The notes beneath the pieces are model-generated. The model was not told the origin of the DNA, did not search any database, and saw nothing but the letters and a program-made list of their open reading frames with translations. Made by a program: the position numbers and the translations under genes. Source: Leishmania mexicana MHOM/GT/2001/U1103 (lineage: Eukaryota > Euglenozoa > Kinetoplastea > Trypanosomatida > Trypanosomatidae). From it: 64,000 nt of DNA. This document shows, in pieces, positions 1 to 9,596 of this stretch (position 1 is the stretch's first letter; the number at the start of each line of letters is the position of its first letter). Where the stretch lies: the NCBI RefSeq assembly GCF_000234665.1, contig NC_018324.1, forward strand, positions 2,860,944-2,924,943, read 5' to 3'.

Positions 1-3000
1 GACACCGAGGTCGAAGATATCAATCCTCATCCTAGTGCGACTGCAGCCCCTTGCAAATCAAGCGCGACCGTGATGGTGACCGCGGCGCACCCACCACCCT
101 CTAACAGGCTGAACGCGCCGTCGCGTCGCTCATCAATGGCGCGGCTGCGACAGCAAGTCAAGGCGCAGCTGAAGAACGTAGACGTTGCTGAGCCCACCGA
201 TGACACGTCCCTGCCCTCGGCATGTGATTCTGATGCCGTTGCTGCGGTGCTTCAAAACGGAGCAGCACAAGGAGAGGAGATGGAAGAACAGCAACAGCTG
301 CTCTTCCATCAGCCAGCATTACCGAGCACTCTCCTCGCCTTCTCGACGTCGACGGAGGTCGCATCGCTCAAGGGAAGCAGAATGGTCACAGAAGCGCTCG
401 CCACGTCGGCGGTGCCCTCAGTCTGCGCCGCGAAAGTGCTGCCGCACGGCCTGCAGTCCCCCAGCGCCATCACAGACGTCGGTGCAGCACCACTCGACTG
501 CTCAGGGCTGGACACTGAGAAGAGTGAACCCGTGAGCAATGTCAGCCCTGCACGACATCACTATCAGCAGCAGCAGAAGAAGCGCTCTGCCTCGTTGCTC
601 AAACAGCGAACCGACGGAGCTGCTTCGAGTCACATTAGAGGTGTGCTGCAGCCGAATGCCCCTCTTCACGCGCTGCAGTTTGTGTCTTGCACTCCAGCGA
701 ACACCGTCGAGTCACCATCACTGTTAAGCCGCAGCGAAGAGCCGCATCACCTGCCCAGCCCGCACCAATGTCACAGCCTCCGCGTCGACAGCGAAGAGAG
801 CGCTGACGCGAACTTTCGACCGGGCAGCAGAGCGAACAGAGAATCTGGCGGCACTGTCGCCCTACGCAGCCGGCCAGCGCGCACTGCAAAGGCAGTTGCC
901 GGTAATCGCCCCTCCACCTCTTCGCCGGTGGTGAGTGACTACGAGCTGCCATCACTGATCGTGTGCCCCTTCGCCTTCACGGGCTGCTGCGCCGATGGCG
1001 TCCACAGGAGCGCCGACCTGCACAAAGGCTCCACGCTGCACCATCACCTCATGGCCGTTACAAAGTGTGTGCAGCGGATGCGGGTGCGCCAGCAGGAGCT
1101 CGAGCGGCTGGTGCGCGGGCTGCAGCAGCAGGTGCAGACGCAGGCGCTGATGCTTCGTGAGACGAGAGAGATGGAAAGGGCTCGGCAGCGCCCTACTGCG
1201 AGCCCCAGCGTTCTGATCAGCTCACGGGGATCGTCGCTGGACAGGCATCTTTGTCCCGCACCCACGCCGGTCGGTGGAACCCACGCGCCAAATGCGCACA
1301 AAGGCCGCAAGGCGCTCCCGCGCGACGTGAGCATTCGTGAGCCGCTTGTCACGGAATACGGCATGGGCGACGAAGGCGGTGACGGCGCTGGAAGCGACAC
1401 TGGTGGCGGCTCGCCCGGTCGACGCGCACAACCACCAAACAGCACTCAAATGCAGCACGGTGGGACCCACAGTGTTCGCAGAGGTGAGGGGGACAGGGAA
1501 AGTGCCGGACTGTACGCGCGTCAGGTGCACATGCGCACCTCAGCAGGACAACAACGGTTGGTTATGGTCGACGCTCCATCAAGTACGAGCGTATCACTGA
1601 CTCCTGTGTGGCGTGGGCCGCGGTCACTGGTGAGTGCTGGGACGGCGGCTGCAGCCCAAAAGACGACCGCTGCAGAGGTGCAGGGGCTCGGCGGCATGAT
1701 GGGACGTGCAACCGCAATGCAGCAGACTCAGCAAGAGCAACAGCAAGGTAGCGCAAACGGTGGGGAACAAGCACCGAGCTGTACTCCGCAGCAGAATAAT
1801 CTGTGGAGCGACGGTATCGAGGACCTCTCCAGTGCTTTAAGTGATGGGCTAGGCGATGATGATGGTGTCCAGGGGAAGCGCTGGATGCCAACATTGTCAG
1901 CGCTGCGACTCTCCAGTGCAGACAACGGCACCGAAAGCGGCTGCTCACCGGCACGGCACGGCAGGTGTGTTGCGGCGCCCTGCATGCACTACGGTGCCTA
2001 CCCACAACAGCAGCCCGGCGCGGGGGGCAGTACCGAGGTGAGCGGGATGAGTAACGTACCGCCCTACCAACTTCCAAATGAGTCTGTGAGCCCAATTAGA
2101 AGCGCCTCCCTAGACCTCGACGACCACGAGGACGACACTGACGCTGGTGCCATGCGCCAGCAGCTCTGGAACCTGACCTCGACGGAGATCCCAGTTGCTA
2201 CCGGGGCTGACGAGAGCTGTATCACCGGCCGCACGGGTCAGTCCTCTGTGCGTGCAAAGCGGAAGACAGACCTACAACTATCCCCTGCTGCGTCGCCCCG
2301 TTCGGCGCCGTCGCTGGTGAGCGTGACGTACCGGCCGTCCGAGCTCGCCTGTGAGGAGGGCAGGTATGATGAGGACGCCGTGCATTTGACAGGCCCAGTC
2401 CCACCGACAGGGGGAAGCGCAAGCGCGGTGGCCGCAGCGAATCGGCAGGTGCACACCGACGACGCATCGAAGCCTCCTCTTGTCGACGGCGTGCGGCGTG
2501 CGGCTCCCCTCCAGCGCCCGACGCTAGTGCGCAAGTCGGACGTTGTGCCGCCTCCCCCAACTGCGCGTGATGGCGCTGATCGGGCCAAGACCGCGCTGCC
2601 ACCTGTAGCGCCGCCTTCCTTGAGCACTCTAGCGGCTGCGTCGGTTGCCACCGCCGCCACCAGCATTCAGAGCAAGTCGGATGTCAAGCGGCCACGGCAG
2701 ATGACCGCGCCGGAGAGCGGCAGCACGCGTGGGTCGTTCTCCGGCATCAACTTCGACGCACCATCATCAACCCTATCTCTGAGGGCATCACCCCTGGTCG
2801 CAGCAGCCAGCAGAGGCCCCAGTGTGAATCGCAGCAGTGGTCACGCCTCATACGACGGCATTTTAGTGGCCACACCTCTGCTGGAGCCAGTGTCCAAGCG
2901 AAGCTCGGTTTCGAAGAACCGCCTGTTGCACGCGCACAGCTACCGCATCGACAAGGACGTGACTGGCGATCATAGCGGTGCCTTGGCTGGTAGTGCAGAT

Positions 3001-3174
3001 TACGCACTTGGCGGACCTGGCAGGAGCGGAGGGCGTCGAAGTGGATCGCAGACACGCCGTGACGCAGTCATGCGCCGCCCGTTGCACGCGACAAGTGTTG
3101 TCTCCCCGAAGGAGGCCGTCGATCAGGGGGTGGCGGCGCATCACCTGGGCCTCCCCCCAAGGCGGGGATCATAA
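1..3174 (+). CDS. Large conserved-type hypothetical protein with TRAF-like zinc finger, 5' end outside window
   Basis: The frame is open from the first base, with no stop and no ATG before base 73. No pyrimidine tract plus AG lies ahead of that ATG, so the gene probably begins upstream and is 5'-partial; from ATG 73 it would give 1033 residues. Most of the protein is low complexity (Ser/Pro/Ala/Gln-rich). The one recognisable block, encoded at about 964-1060, has the pattern C-P-F-A-F-T-G-C-C followed by R-S-A-D-L-H and H-H-H-L. This fits the TRAF-type zinc finger (CPF..GC, then R..L..H and a terminal H). A short Gln/Leu/Arg-rich coiled coil follows at about 1060-1180. In this fold the residues bind zinc, and such fingers usually mediate protein contacts. 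No RING or MATH domain is visible, so a ubiquitin-ligase role should not be assumed. The stop TAA is at 3172-3174. The cellular role is unknown. Confidence 0.85.
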   Translation, partial: DTEVEDINPHPSATAAPCKSSATVMVTAAHPPPSNRLNAPSRRSSMARLRQQVKAQLKNVDVAEPTDDTSLPSACDSDAVAAVLQNGAAQGEEMEEQQQLLFHQPALPSTLLAFSTSTEVASLKGSRMVTEALATSAVPSVCAAKVLPHGLQSPSAITDVGAAPLDCSGLDTEKSEPVSNVSPARHHYQQQQKKRSASLLKQRTDGAASSHIRGVLQPNAPLHALQFVSCTPANTVESPSLLSRSEEPHHLPSPHQCHSLRVDSEESADANFRPGSRANRESGGTVALRSRPARTAKAVAGNRPSTSSPVVSDYELPSLIVCPFAFTGCCADGVHRSADLHKGSTLHHHLMAVTKCVQRMRVRQQELERLVRGLQQQVQTQALMLRETREMERARQRPTASPSVLISSRGSSLDRHLCPAPTPVGGTHAPNAHKGRKALPRDVSIREPLVTEYGMGDEGGDGAGSDTGGGSPGRRAQPPNSTQMQHGGTHSVRRGEGDRESAGLYARQVHMRTSAGQQRLVMVDAPSSTSVSLTPVWRGPRSLVSAGTAAAAQKTTAAEVQGLGGMMGRATAMQQTQQEQQQGSANGGEQAPSCTPQQNNLWSDGIEDLSSALSDGLGDDDGVQGKRWMPTLSALRLSSADNGTESGCSPARHGRCVAAPCMHYGAYPQQQPGAGGSTEVSGMSNVPPYQLPNESVSPIRSASLDLDDHEDDTDAGAMRQQLWNLTSTEIPVATGADESCITGRTGQSSVRAKRKTDLQLSPAASPRSAPSLVSVTYRPSELACEEGRYDEDAVHLTGPVPPTGGSASAVAAANRQVHTDDASKPPLVDGVRRAAPLQRPTLVRKSDVVPPPPTARDGADRAKTALPPVAPPSLSTLAAASVATAATSIQSKSDVKRPRQMTAPESGSTRGSFSGINFDAPSSTLSLRASPLVAAASRGPSVNRSSGHASYDGILVATPLLEPVSKRSSVSKNRLLHAHSYRIDKDVTGDHSGALAGSADYALGGPGRSGGRRSGSQTRRDAVMRRPLHATSVVSPKEAVDQGVAAHHLGLPPRRGS

Positions 3175-4820
3175 GCGCGGCAGAATCTCATGGCATGTGG
3201 GCAGGGAGGATGTGGTGTGAGTAGCGGATCCATCCGTAGGGAGGTGCTGTAAGGGCGAGGCGGAGGTCCATGTGAGGAGGCACATAAGGGGAAAGCGAAA
3301 ACAGGGCCTCACTATCGACAAGGCTGCCGAACTGAGATTGTGCCATGCGCGCCCCTAACACCTTCTGCCCTTGCCCTTGTGTGGGTGTGCGTATCAAACG
3401 GTGTATCCGACGCGCTTAGTCCGCTGGCTGTTCTTTGTTCACTTTTTTTTCTTCCCTCGCTGTTTCGCCACACGCCCTTCTCCCCCACCCGTCGCCCTCA
3501 ACACCATCATTGCCTCCCTCTCTCCCTTCTCTTCACTTAGATCCGCTTACGAACATTGTGAGTCCGTAAACGCCCATAGATGCACGCACACTACTACTAC
3601 CTCTACCCAAATCCACCCCCAGAACATCGGAATATGAGGACATGCCCAAAAGCGGTGCGCCGGCTCTCGGATTATGCGTGAAGGGCGGCGATCACCCTCG
3701 AAACAGGAATGCCCCCCCCCCTCGCCCTCCTCCCCCTCGTCTCTTCCGTCTTGCCATTGACGTCTGCGTGTACGTGTGCATAGGTTGCTGCACTCCGAAG
3801 GTCTGGTGTGTTGTCGCTTTCCATAACGGCTCTCCCACTTCCCCTCACTTGTTCTCTTTTTCTTCCTTCCACGCCGGCACTCTGCTGCACGAGATCGTAT
3901 GCGCTTGTATCTCCTCTGTTCGGTAAAATAATGACCATCACTCTTTAATCATCGCACACTCTCGTGCACCGAGCGTCCCTCCACCCCCCCCCCACACACC
4001 CACACACTGCCTACCGCCATAACAGCAACGTCTCCCCTTACTCCATGTGTTTCTGCGAGAGCCGCCGCGGAGAGCACGCCTACCCTCACTCACGCACACA
4101 CGCCTACAGGTGCTGATAGAACCCTGAGCGCTCTCCATCGCTCAAGCTCTGTAACGCACATCTTCTTTCTCTGCCCTCGCATTCTTTTCGCTGTGTGCGT
4201 GACAGCGGTCCCCAAAACGCAGGGCCACTGCTCAGCCTGCTCACCTTGTCGTGGCTGCCCCGTGTCCCCCTTGTACGTAGATTGCCCCTCTCCCCTCCCC
4301 CTTTTTCTTTAGCTTTCCTATTCTTTGTAGATCCTCCTACGACCCCACAGGTGGCATCGACCTTCCGCCATCGCCACCCTCAGGCGCCTCGCCAAGCCAT
4401 TCCTCCTACTCCTTTGCTTCCATCCCTCGATCTCTCTCTCAGCGTGTAGCTCTGCGGCGGATTGGCGACTCCGCCTGCTACTCAGGCGCACACCACATCC
4501 CAGTCCTGAGGTGCGCAGGGGGAGGCCGGTATACAGATACCGCCCACCGAGGGGAGGGGGGACGCAGACGCGCACACCCCAAACACACTTGCCATCGGTG
4601 CATGTACTCGCACGTGCGCGCGCAGGGCAACGTGACATCTCTTCCTTCGCTCCTCCCACCCCCTCCCCCACCGACACACCCCGTCCTCCCCTCATTGTCC
4701 ACAACGCCGCCCCTGTTAGGAGAGTCTGGCGGATTTGGGCAAGAGGTTAGTCCACAAACACAGATACTCTCTCCGCAGGTGCCCCCCTCCCTTCCTCTTC
4801 CCAGTTGCCGTTATCGGTGA
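3175..4820 (+). other. Intergenic spacer (3' UTR of gene 1, 5' leader of kinesin)
   Basis: This stretch holds no open frame with coding character. It contains pyrimidine-rich blocks (about 3420-3540, 3715-3760 and 4640-4700) and short C runs. It most likely carries the poly(A) site of the upstream gene and the trans-splice acceptor of the kinesin gene. Confidence 0.7.
4782..4804 (+). promoter_or_regulatory. Candidate trans-splice acceptor for the kinesin gene
   Basis: A nearly pure pyrimidine tract (4782-4802) ends in AG at 4803-4804, only 16 bases before the ATG. An alternative AG lies at 4777-4778. Spliced-leader addition at pyrimidine tract plus AG is the rule in trypanosomatids; which AG is used here is inferred. 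Confidence 0.45.
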
Positions 4821-7800
4821 ATGAAGGGGATGCGCGACTCGTTCGATCACGTCCGCGTGTGCTGTCGCGTAAGACCCCTCAACGCGAGCGAAAAGCGCAT
4901 CCAAGGCGACTTGTGCATATCTTTTTCTGACCAATGCCCCGATGCCATCGACTGCTATGTCGCTCCTACCGCCGGCAGTGGTGCTGTGAACGGTGGCTGC
5001 GCGACCGGTGGTGCGGTGACGGCGAGCAGAGGCGACGGTGTCGGCGACGCCGGTGCTTCGCCAGGGCGGCACTCCTTTACCTTTTCGCATGTCTTTCGGC
5101 CAAATGCGAAGCAGGCCGATGTCTACGAACACGTTGCCCGTCCCATCGTAGTGGATGTCCTCTCCGGCTACAACGGCACCATCTTCATGTACGGGCAGAC
5201 AGGGAGCGGCAAGACGCACACGATGTTCGGAGAAGTGAATGGTGGTGCATGGGCCACGAGCTGCAACTCAGGCAGGCCCTCTGCAGGTGTCACCTTCAAC
5301 GCAGACACCAACGAGGAGGATGTCAACGAGAAACCGAAGGAGGAGGACAGTCCTGCGCACGCGCGGCTCACCGAAGAGGAGCACGGAGAGGGGGAGTCTG
5401 ACGCTTACCAGCGTCAGGGAGCGCAAGCGGAAGAGGAAGACGAAGAGCGACGAGAAGAGCAGAAGCAGCAGCAAGCACCTCAGCAAAACTTGCAGGCGGT
5501 TGGCATGTCTCCCAGGGCAACGCGCCCGAAGCTCAGCAGCTACCATACCAAGACGGGCCACCCGGCGACTTCAGCGATAGCAACAACAAGAGGCATCGCA
5601 GCCACGCCACCTCCGCCCACGTCGACAACATCCTTCTGCCGCACCCGCGCCACCGTCACTCCGCTCGGGGAGCTGAAGCAAATCAACACGCTTCAAAACG
5701 CTACCGGCAGTGACGCCTCGGAGCACTGCTATGCAACGGTGAACAAGTCGACAACAATGTGTACCGCCGCCACCGTGTCGGTCTCTTACGCTCCACCGTT
5801 GTCGCCAGCGGCTCCAGCATCGCCGTCTTCTGCGTTCTCCCGCAGTGGCCCGCCGCGGTGTACGGTGAGGAGTGCGGCAGGTGTGCGGTCCGCCTTTACC
5901 GGCGACGCCGTCAGCGGCGTCATTCCGCGTGCGGTGCACGACATCTTCGACGCCATCGCCCACGCAGACCCGTCCAAGGAGTTCGACGTGCAGATGTTCT
6001 TTGTAGAGGTGTACATGGAGCAGATTCGCGACCTCCTTGTCCCCAACCCGTCCGGCGCGATGCCTTCATCGTCGGCTGGTATCGCTCCAACGCTGCCGCT
6101 AGGGCCACGCAAGCTACAGTTGCGCGAGGATGTTAGCACCAACTCGTTCTACATCGATGGATGTTGCACCCCGCATGTGTCGTCCGCCAGGGATGTGCTG
6201 CACTTGGTGAAGAGTGGTCTCAAGCATCGGGCCACCTCAGCCACGGCGATGAACGAGACGAGCAGTCGCAGCCATTGCCTGCTGAACCTGACGATCAAGA
6301 GCGTCGACCGCGCGCAGGGGGTGTCGACCGTAGGAAAGTTGTACTTGGTGGACCTCGCTGGTAGCGAGAAGGTCGGGAAAACCAACGCGACAGGGCTGCG
6401 CCTGGAGGAGGCAAAGCTGATCAACAAGTCCCTCTCCACTCTCGGCATGGTTATCATGTCCCTGACAGATCACAACGCCACGCACACGCCGTACCGCGAC
6501 AGTGTTCTGACGAAGATCTTGAAAGACTCTCTCGGTGGCAACTCGCACACGGCCCTCGTGATCTGCTGCAGCCCATCCCCTTGCCACGCGCAAGAGACGC
6601 TGTCGACGCTGCGCTTCGGTGCTCGCGCCAAGGCTATCGAGAACAAGGCCGTCGTGAACCGTGACCTCACCGCGGCGCAGCTGCGGCGCATGTTGGAGAC
6701 GGCCAAGGAGGAGATCGAGCGGCTGCACGTGAAGGTGCAGCAACTGAGCATGGCGAGTGGAGCAGTGGACAGCTGTAAAGGGACGCCGGACTTCCCCGTC
6801 GCTGCATCGCGAAAGCTGTCGAGCGCCGCCACTGCTACAGCGTCTTTAATGACGAGGGAAGCGGACACATCCCGCATCAGTGAACTGCTTGAGGAGCGTG
6901 CCACGGAGCAGGCGCGGTTACAGAATCTCCGCGCTGAGGTGGCGCAGCTGCATGACAGCCTCAACAGCGCCCAGGACATCATCAGCGCTCTGCAGGAGGA
7001 GCGCGACGGCTACATCGACAAGGTGCAGAGTTTTCAGGAGGAAATAGGCGTCTGGGAGGACGCACACTCCGCGTCCTTGAAGCGCGCGGCAACCCAAGAC
7101 GCGCTGCTGCAGCAATGCACGGTTCTCCTCCGTGCCCAGGCAAGCGAGATCAAAGACCTCATGCAGTGCATGGCAGCCTACGGCCACCCCCTTCGGCAGG
7201 CCCGGCAGGCCGTCGACCAGTTCCACGCCTACATGTATGGGGCAGGCACGAGCCGTGAGCGGCGGCGAACGCTGTGCACCGCGGAAACGTGCCAAGAGTA
7301 TACCGTCGCAGCAGCCCCGCAGCCGTCACTTCCGAGGCATGCGCCATCGGTGTCGATCAATGAATGCACATTGGAAGGCCCCATGTCCCATCCGCTGACT
7401 TCTGTACACGGAGTGGATGTGAGCGCCGTGGGCAGCGTGACGGAGAGCAGCGGGCGGCACATCACCGGCAGCAGCAACCTCCCAGACGGGCAATCACCCA
7501 ATCCGCGTCTTCAGCCGGGCGCGGAAGCAGACCCGCCACAGCCGAGCAGATCGAAGTCTCAGCCGCAACACTGTGTTGCAAGCCATTACCGTGACAGCCT
7601 CATGTCGGGGTCGATAAGCGTGTCGACTGGGACGGCAGCGGCGCAACAGTGGGTGTCGCGCGCCGCCTCGGTAGGACAGAATGACAGCGGTGCGTCGCAG
7701 GTCGGCTCCTGTGGCCGGGGTGGAATGACACCCGGAGCACATGCGGAGTGTGTTCGTCGCCTCGAGGAGCAGCTCGCCTCGCTTCATTCTGACCACAGCG

Positions 7801-8360
7801 CGCTGCTGCAGCAGCACAAAGAGGCACTGGCAGAGTTGCAGTCGAAACAGCGCATTCTGGACCTCCGCCGCGGCCACCTTGCCACCGTGAAGGATGAACT
7901 GAAGCGGGAGTACATGATAAACAAAGAGCTGCGAGAGCGCTTGGAGAAGGGACGGGACAGCCTACGAGGGCCGCTCGAGATGGCGCGCAATGATGCCAAC
8001 TACTGGCGTCGGCGGTACGAAGAGCTTGTGAGCCGAAAGGAGATGCCATGCCCCGCCGAGGGCCAGCGTGGCTCCCTCCGCTTTGTCTTTCCACCACCAG
8101 CACAGCACCAGCAGCACGAGGCTGGGTGCAGTGGCGCAATGGACGCGGATGCCTTGAACCTCATGGCTATCCACGCTTCTGTCGATCTGGCGCGTGGCGG
8201 CGCTATGATTGAAAGCAGGAACCGCCCCTCCATCCCGGATATCTCAACCGGCATCCTGTCGTCGAGGGCGTCCGGTGAGAATGTGCTGCTGAGCCTCTCC
8301 TCGGACACAACACCACTGCGATCGACTGTGACACGGCTCACCACAGAGCCCGAGGACTGA
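4821..8360 (+). CDS. Kinesin, N-terminal motor, with large loop-5 insertion
   Basis: This is a microtubule motor ATPase of 1179 residues. The motor starts near residue 10 (V-R-V-C-C-R-V-R-P). It has the P-loop GQTGSGKT at 125-132, switch I N-E-T-S-S-R-S-H near 477-484 and switch II D-L-A-G-S-E near 511-516. It ends in a kinesin-1-like neck (E-N-K-A-V-V-N, then L-R-R-M-L-E-T-A). Coiled-coil stretches follow at about 690-760 and 975-1075, separated by Ser/Pro-rich linker. Between T-H-T-M after the P-loop and G-V-I-P-R at residue 366 lie about 228 residues rich in Glu, Gln, Thr and Ala, where conventional kinesin has about 10; this is the loop-5 position. All nucleotide-binding motifs are intact, so the motor should be functional. 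The start is the first ATG; Met4 is an alternative. The subfamily and cargo are not determinable by eye. Confidence 0.95.
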   Translation: MKGMRDSFDHVRVCCRVRPLNASEKRIQGDLCISFSDQCPDAIDCYVAPTAGSGAVNGGCATGGAVTASRGDGVGDAGASPGRHSFTFSHVFRPNAKQADVYEHVARPIVVDVLSGYNGTIFMYGQTGSGKTHTMFGEVNGGAWATSCNSGRPSAGVTFNADTNEEDVNEKPKEEDSPAHARLTEEEHGEGESDAYQRQGAQAEEEDEERREEQKQQQAPQQNLQAVGMSPRATRPKLSSYHTKTGHPATSAIATTRGIAATPPPPTSTTSFCRTRATVTPLGELKQINTLQNATGSDASEHCYATVNKSTTMCTAATVSVSYAPPLSPAAPASPSSAFSRSGPPRCTVRSAAGVRSAFTGDAVSGVIPRAVHDIFDAIAHADPSKEFDVQMFFVEVYMEQIRDLLVPNPSGAMPSSSAGIAPTLPLGPRKLQLREDVSTNSFYIDGCCTPHVSSARDVLHLVKSGLKHRATSATAMNETSSRSHCLLNLTIKSVDRAQGVSTVGKLYLVDLAGSEKVGKTNATGLRLEEAKLINKSLSTLGMVIMSLTDHNATHTPYRDSVLTKILKDSLGGNSHTALVICCSPSPCHAQETLSTLRFGARAKAIENKAVVNRDLTAAQLRRMLETAKEEIERLHVKVQQLSMASGAVDSCKGTPDFPVAASRKLSSAATATASLMTREADTSRISELLEERATEQARLQNLRAEVAQLHDSLNSAQDIISALQEERDGYIDKVQSFQEEIGVWEDAHSASLKRAATQDALLQQCTVLLRAQASEIKDLMQCMAAYGHPLRQARQAVDQFHAYMYGAGTSRERRRTLCTAETCQEYTVAAAPQPSLPRHAPSVSINECTLEGPMSHPLTSVHGVDVSAVGSVTESSGRHITGSSNLPDGQSPNPRLQPGAEADPPQPSRSKSQPQHCVASHYRDSLMSGSISVSTGTAAAQQWVSRAASVGQNDSGASQVGSCGRGGMTPGAHAECVRRLEEQLASLHSDHSALLQQHKEALAELQSKQRILDLRRGHLATVKDELKREYMINKELRERLEKGRDSLRGPLEMARNDANYWRRRYEELVSRKEMPCPAEGQRGSLRFVFPPPAQHQQHEAGCSGAMDADALNLMAIHASVDLARGGAMIESRNRPSIPDISTGILSSRASGENVLLSLSSDTTPLRSTVTRLTTEPED

Positions 8361-9129
8361 CATCGTCTACAACTGATGAGGGTATTCCTCTCCCTCTCTC
8401 TCCGCGTGTGCTTGCACGACCGCGATGCAGAGCTATCGTCTTGCGTTCCCATAGTGTCGCAGAGGCGGCGTTCACTCTGGCCGTAGGAAGTGTAGGGGTG
8501 GTTGCTGTCGTACAGCATCGCACACGCGTCATTTGTGTGTGTGTGTGTGGGTGTGCAGAGCTCCTCTTGGGCGGCATCTGGAAAATCGCACTACCGAGAA
8601 GTCTAGCCGGCGGTGCGCAGTTTATGCCGTATTGTCTCAGAAGCTCCTGACACCATTGCCGACCCCTCACGCCTCGTCCTCTCAGTGTTTTGTCTGCGGT
8701 CACAGCTTCTTGTTAAAGGCAGGCGGCCGGCGAGGTGGAGTTTGGGTGGGGTGGGCAAGTTGGTGATTGAGTCATTGGCTCAGCGTGGTCTATCTACGTC
8801 TGTGTCGAGTGGGATATTATCATGATGATAGGCTTTCTCGTTGTTTTCTATTGTTTTAGAGAAGCGTGTTGGAGGGCGCGATGGCGTCTAGTGCGTGTAC
8901 GCCGTCTCGCCCTTTCCGTTTCGTCCCTCCCCCCTCCCCTCCCTTGCGCACACACGCACACACGTTTTAGTGACGCGCTCGCGCATGTATATACGAGTAA
9001 CCCATACGCACACAGCAACCAGTAAGGTAGCGCAGGGTATAGGCAGCACGGCTAGAAAGATGAAAGAGAGAGAGACGTGCTGCTTAACGGCTTTGGTGCG
9101 CGTGTGTCTGTCTGTGCGTGTGTGTGTGT

Positions 9130-9152
9130 GGGTGGGTGGGTACGTGGGTGGG
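9130..9152 (+). repeat. G-run cluster, potential G-quadruplex in sense strand
   Basis: Five GGG runs occur within 23 bases, three of them separated by single T. This meets the usual G-quadruplex pattern on the transcribed-sense strand, inside the kinesin 3' UTR or the next gene's spacer. Confidence 0.5.
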
Positions 9153-9480
9153 TGTCTGATGTCTTTGCGAAACTCGTGTCCGCGATGAAGGCACGCACAT
9201 CATGTCTACAGGCGGGTCCGGCACGGCCACGCTCCTGCCCCTCCCCCATTGTGGAGCGTGATTCTATGGAGCGTGGCATCTCCCTTTGCCCATTTTTTTC
9301 TCGTTGTGGTACCCGCGGCTGCGTACGTAGGAGGGGAGGAGGGGCAAGGGTCTGTCAACCTCTTCTGCCTCTGCCGCGTTTCTCCTCGCAGCCTGCCGTT
9401 CGCCTCCCGCGCCAATGTGGATGCACCTGGATGTGCATCGCCGCCATCTCACGCCATTTTTCTGCGCCGCTTCTATCTGC

Positions 9481-9529
9481 CTCACTCAACCACCTCCCTC
9501 TCACCCCCCCCTCCGTGACTGCACTTGAG
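9481..9529 (+). promoter_or_regulatory. Candidate trans-splice acceptor for RRP5-like gene
   Basis: Pyrimidine-rich tract 9481-9514 is followed by the first AG at 9528-9529, giving a leader of about 67 bases to the ATG at 9597. Confidence 0.45.
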
Positions 9530-9596
9530 GGCCACGCACCACCGCCTTTTCCGAGCCTTTCTCTTCCGCCAACGACAGCCATCTTTGCGAGTAAGC

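Larger units (their letters stand above)
8361..9596 (+). other. Intergenic spacer kinesin to RRP5-like gene
   Basis: No gene is seen. The spacer has TG-rich runs near 8534-8552 and 9110-9152, short CA repeats near 8948-8965, and a pyrimidine-rich 3' end before the next gene. Confidence 0.7.
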
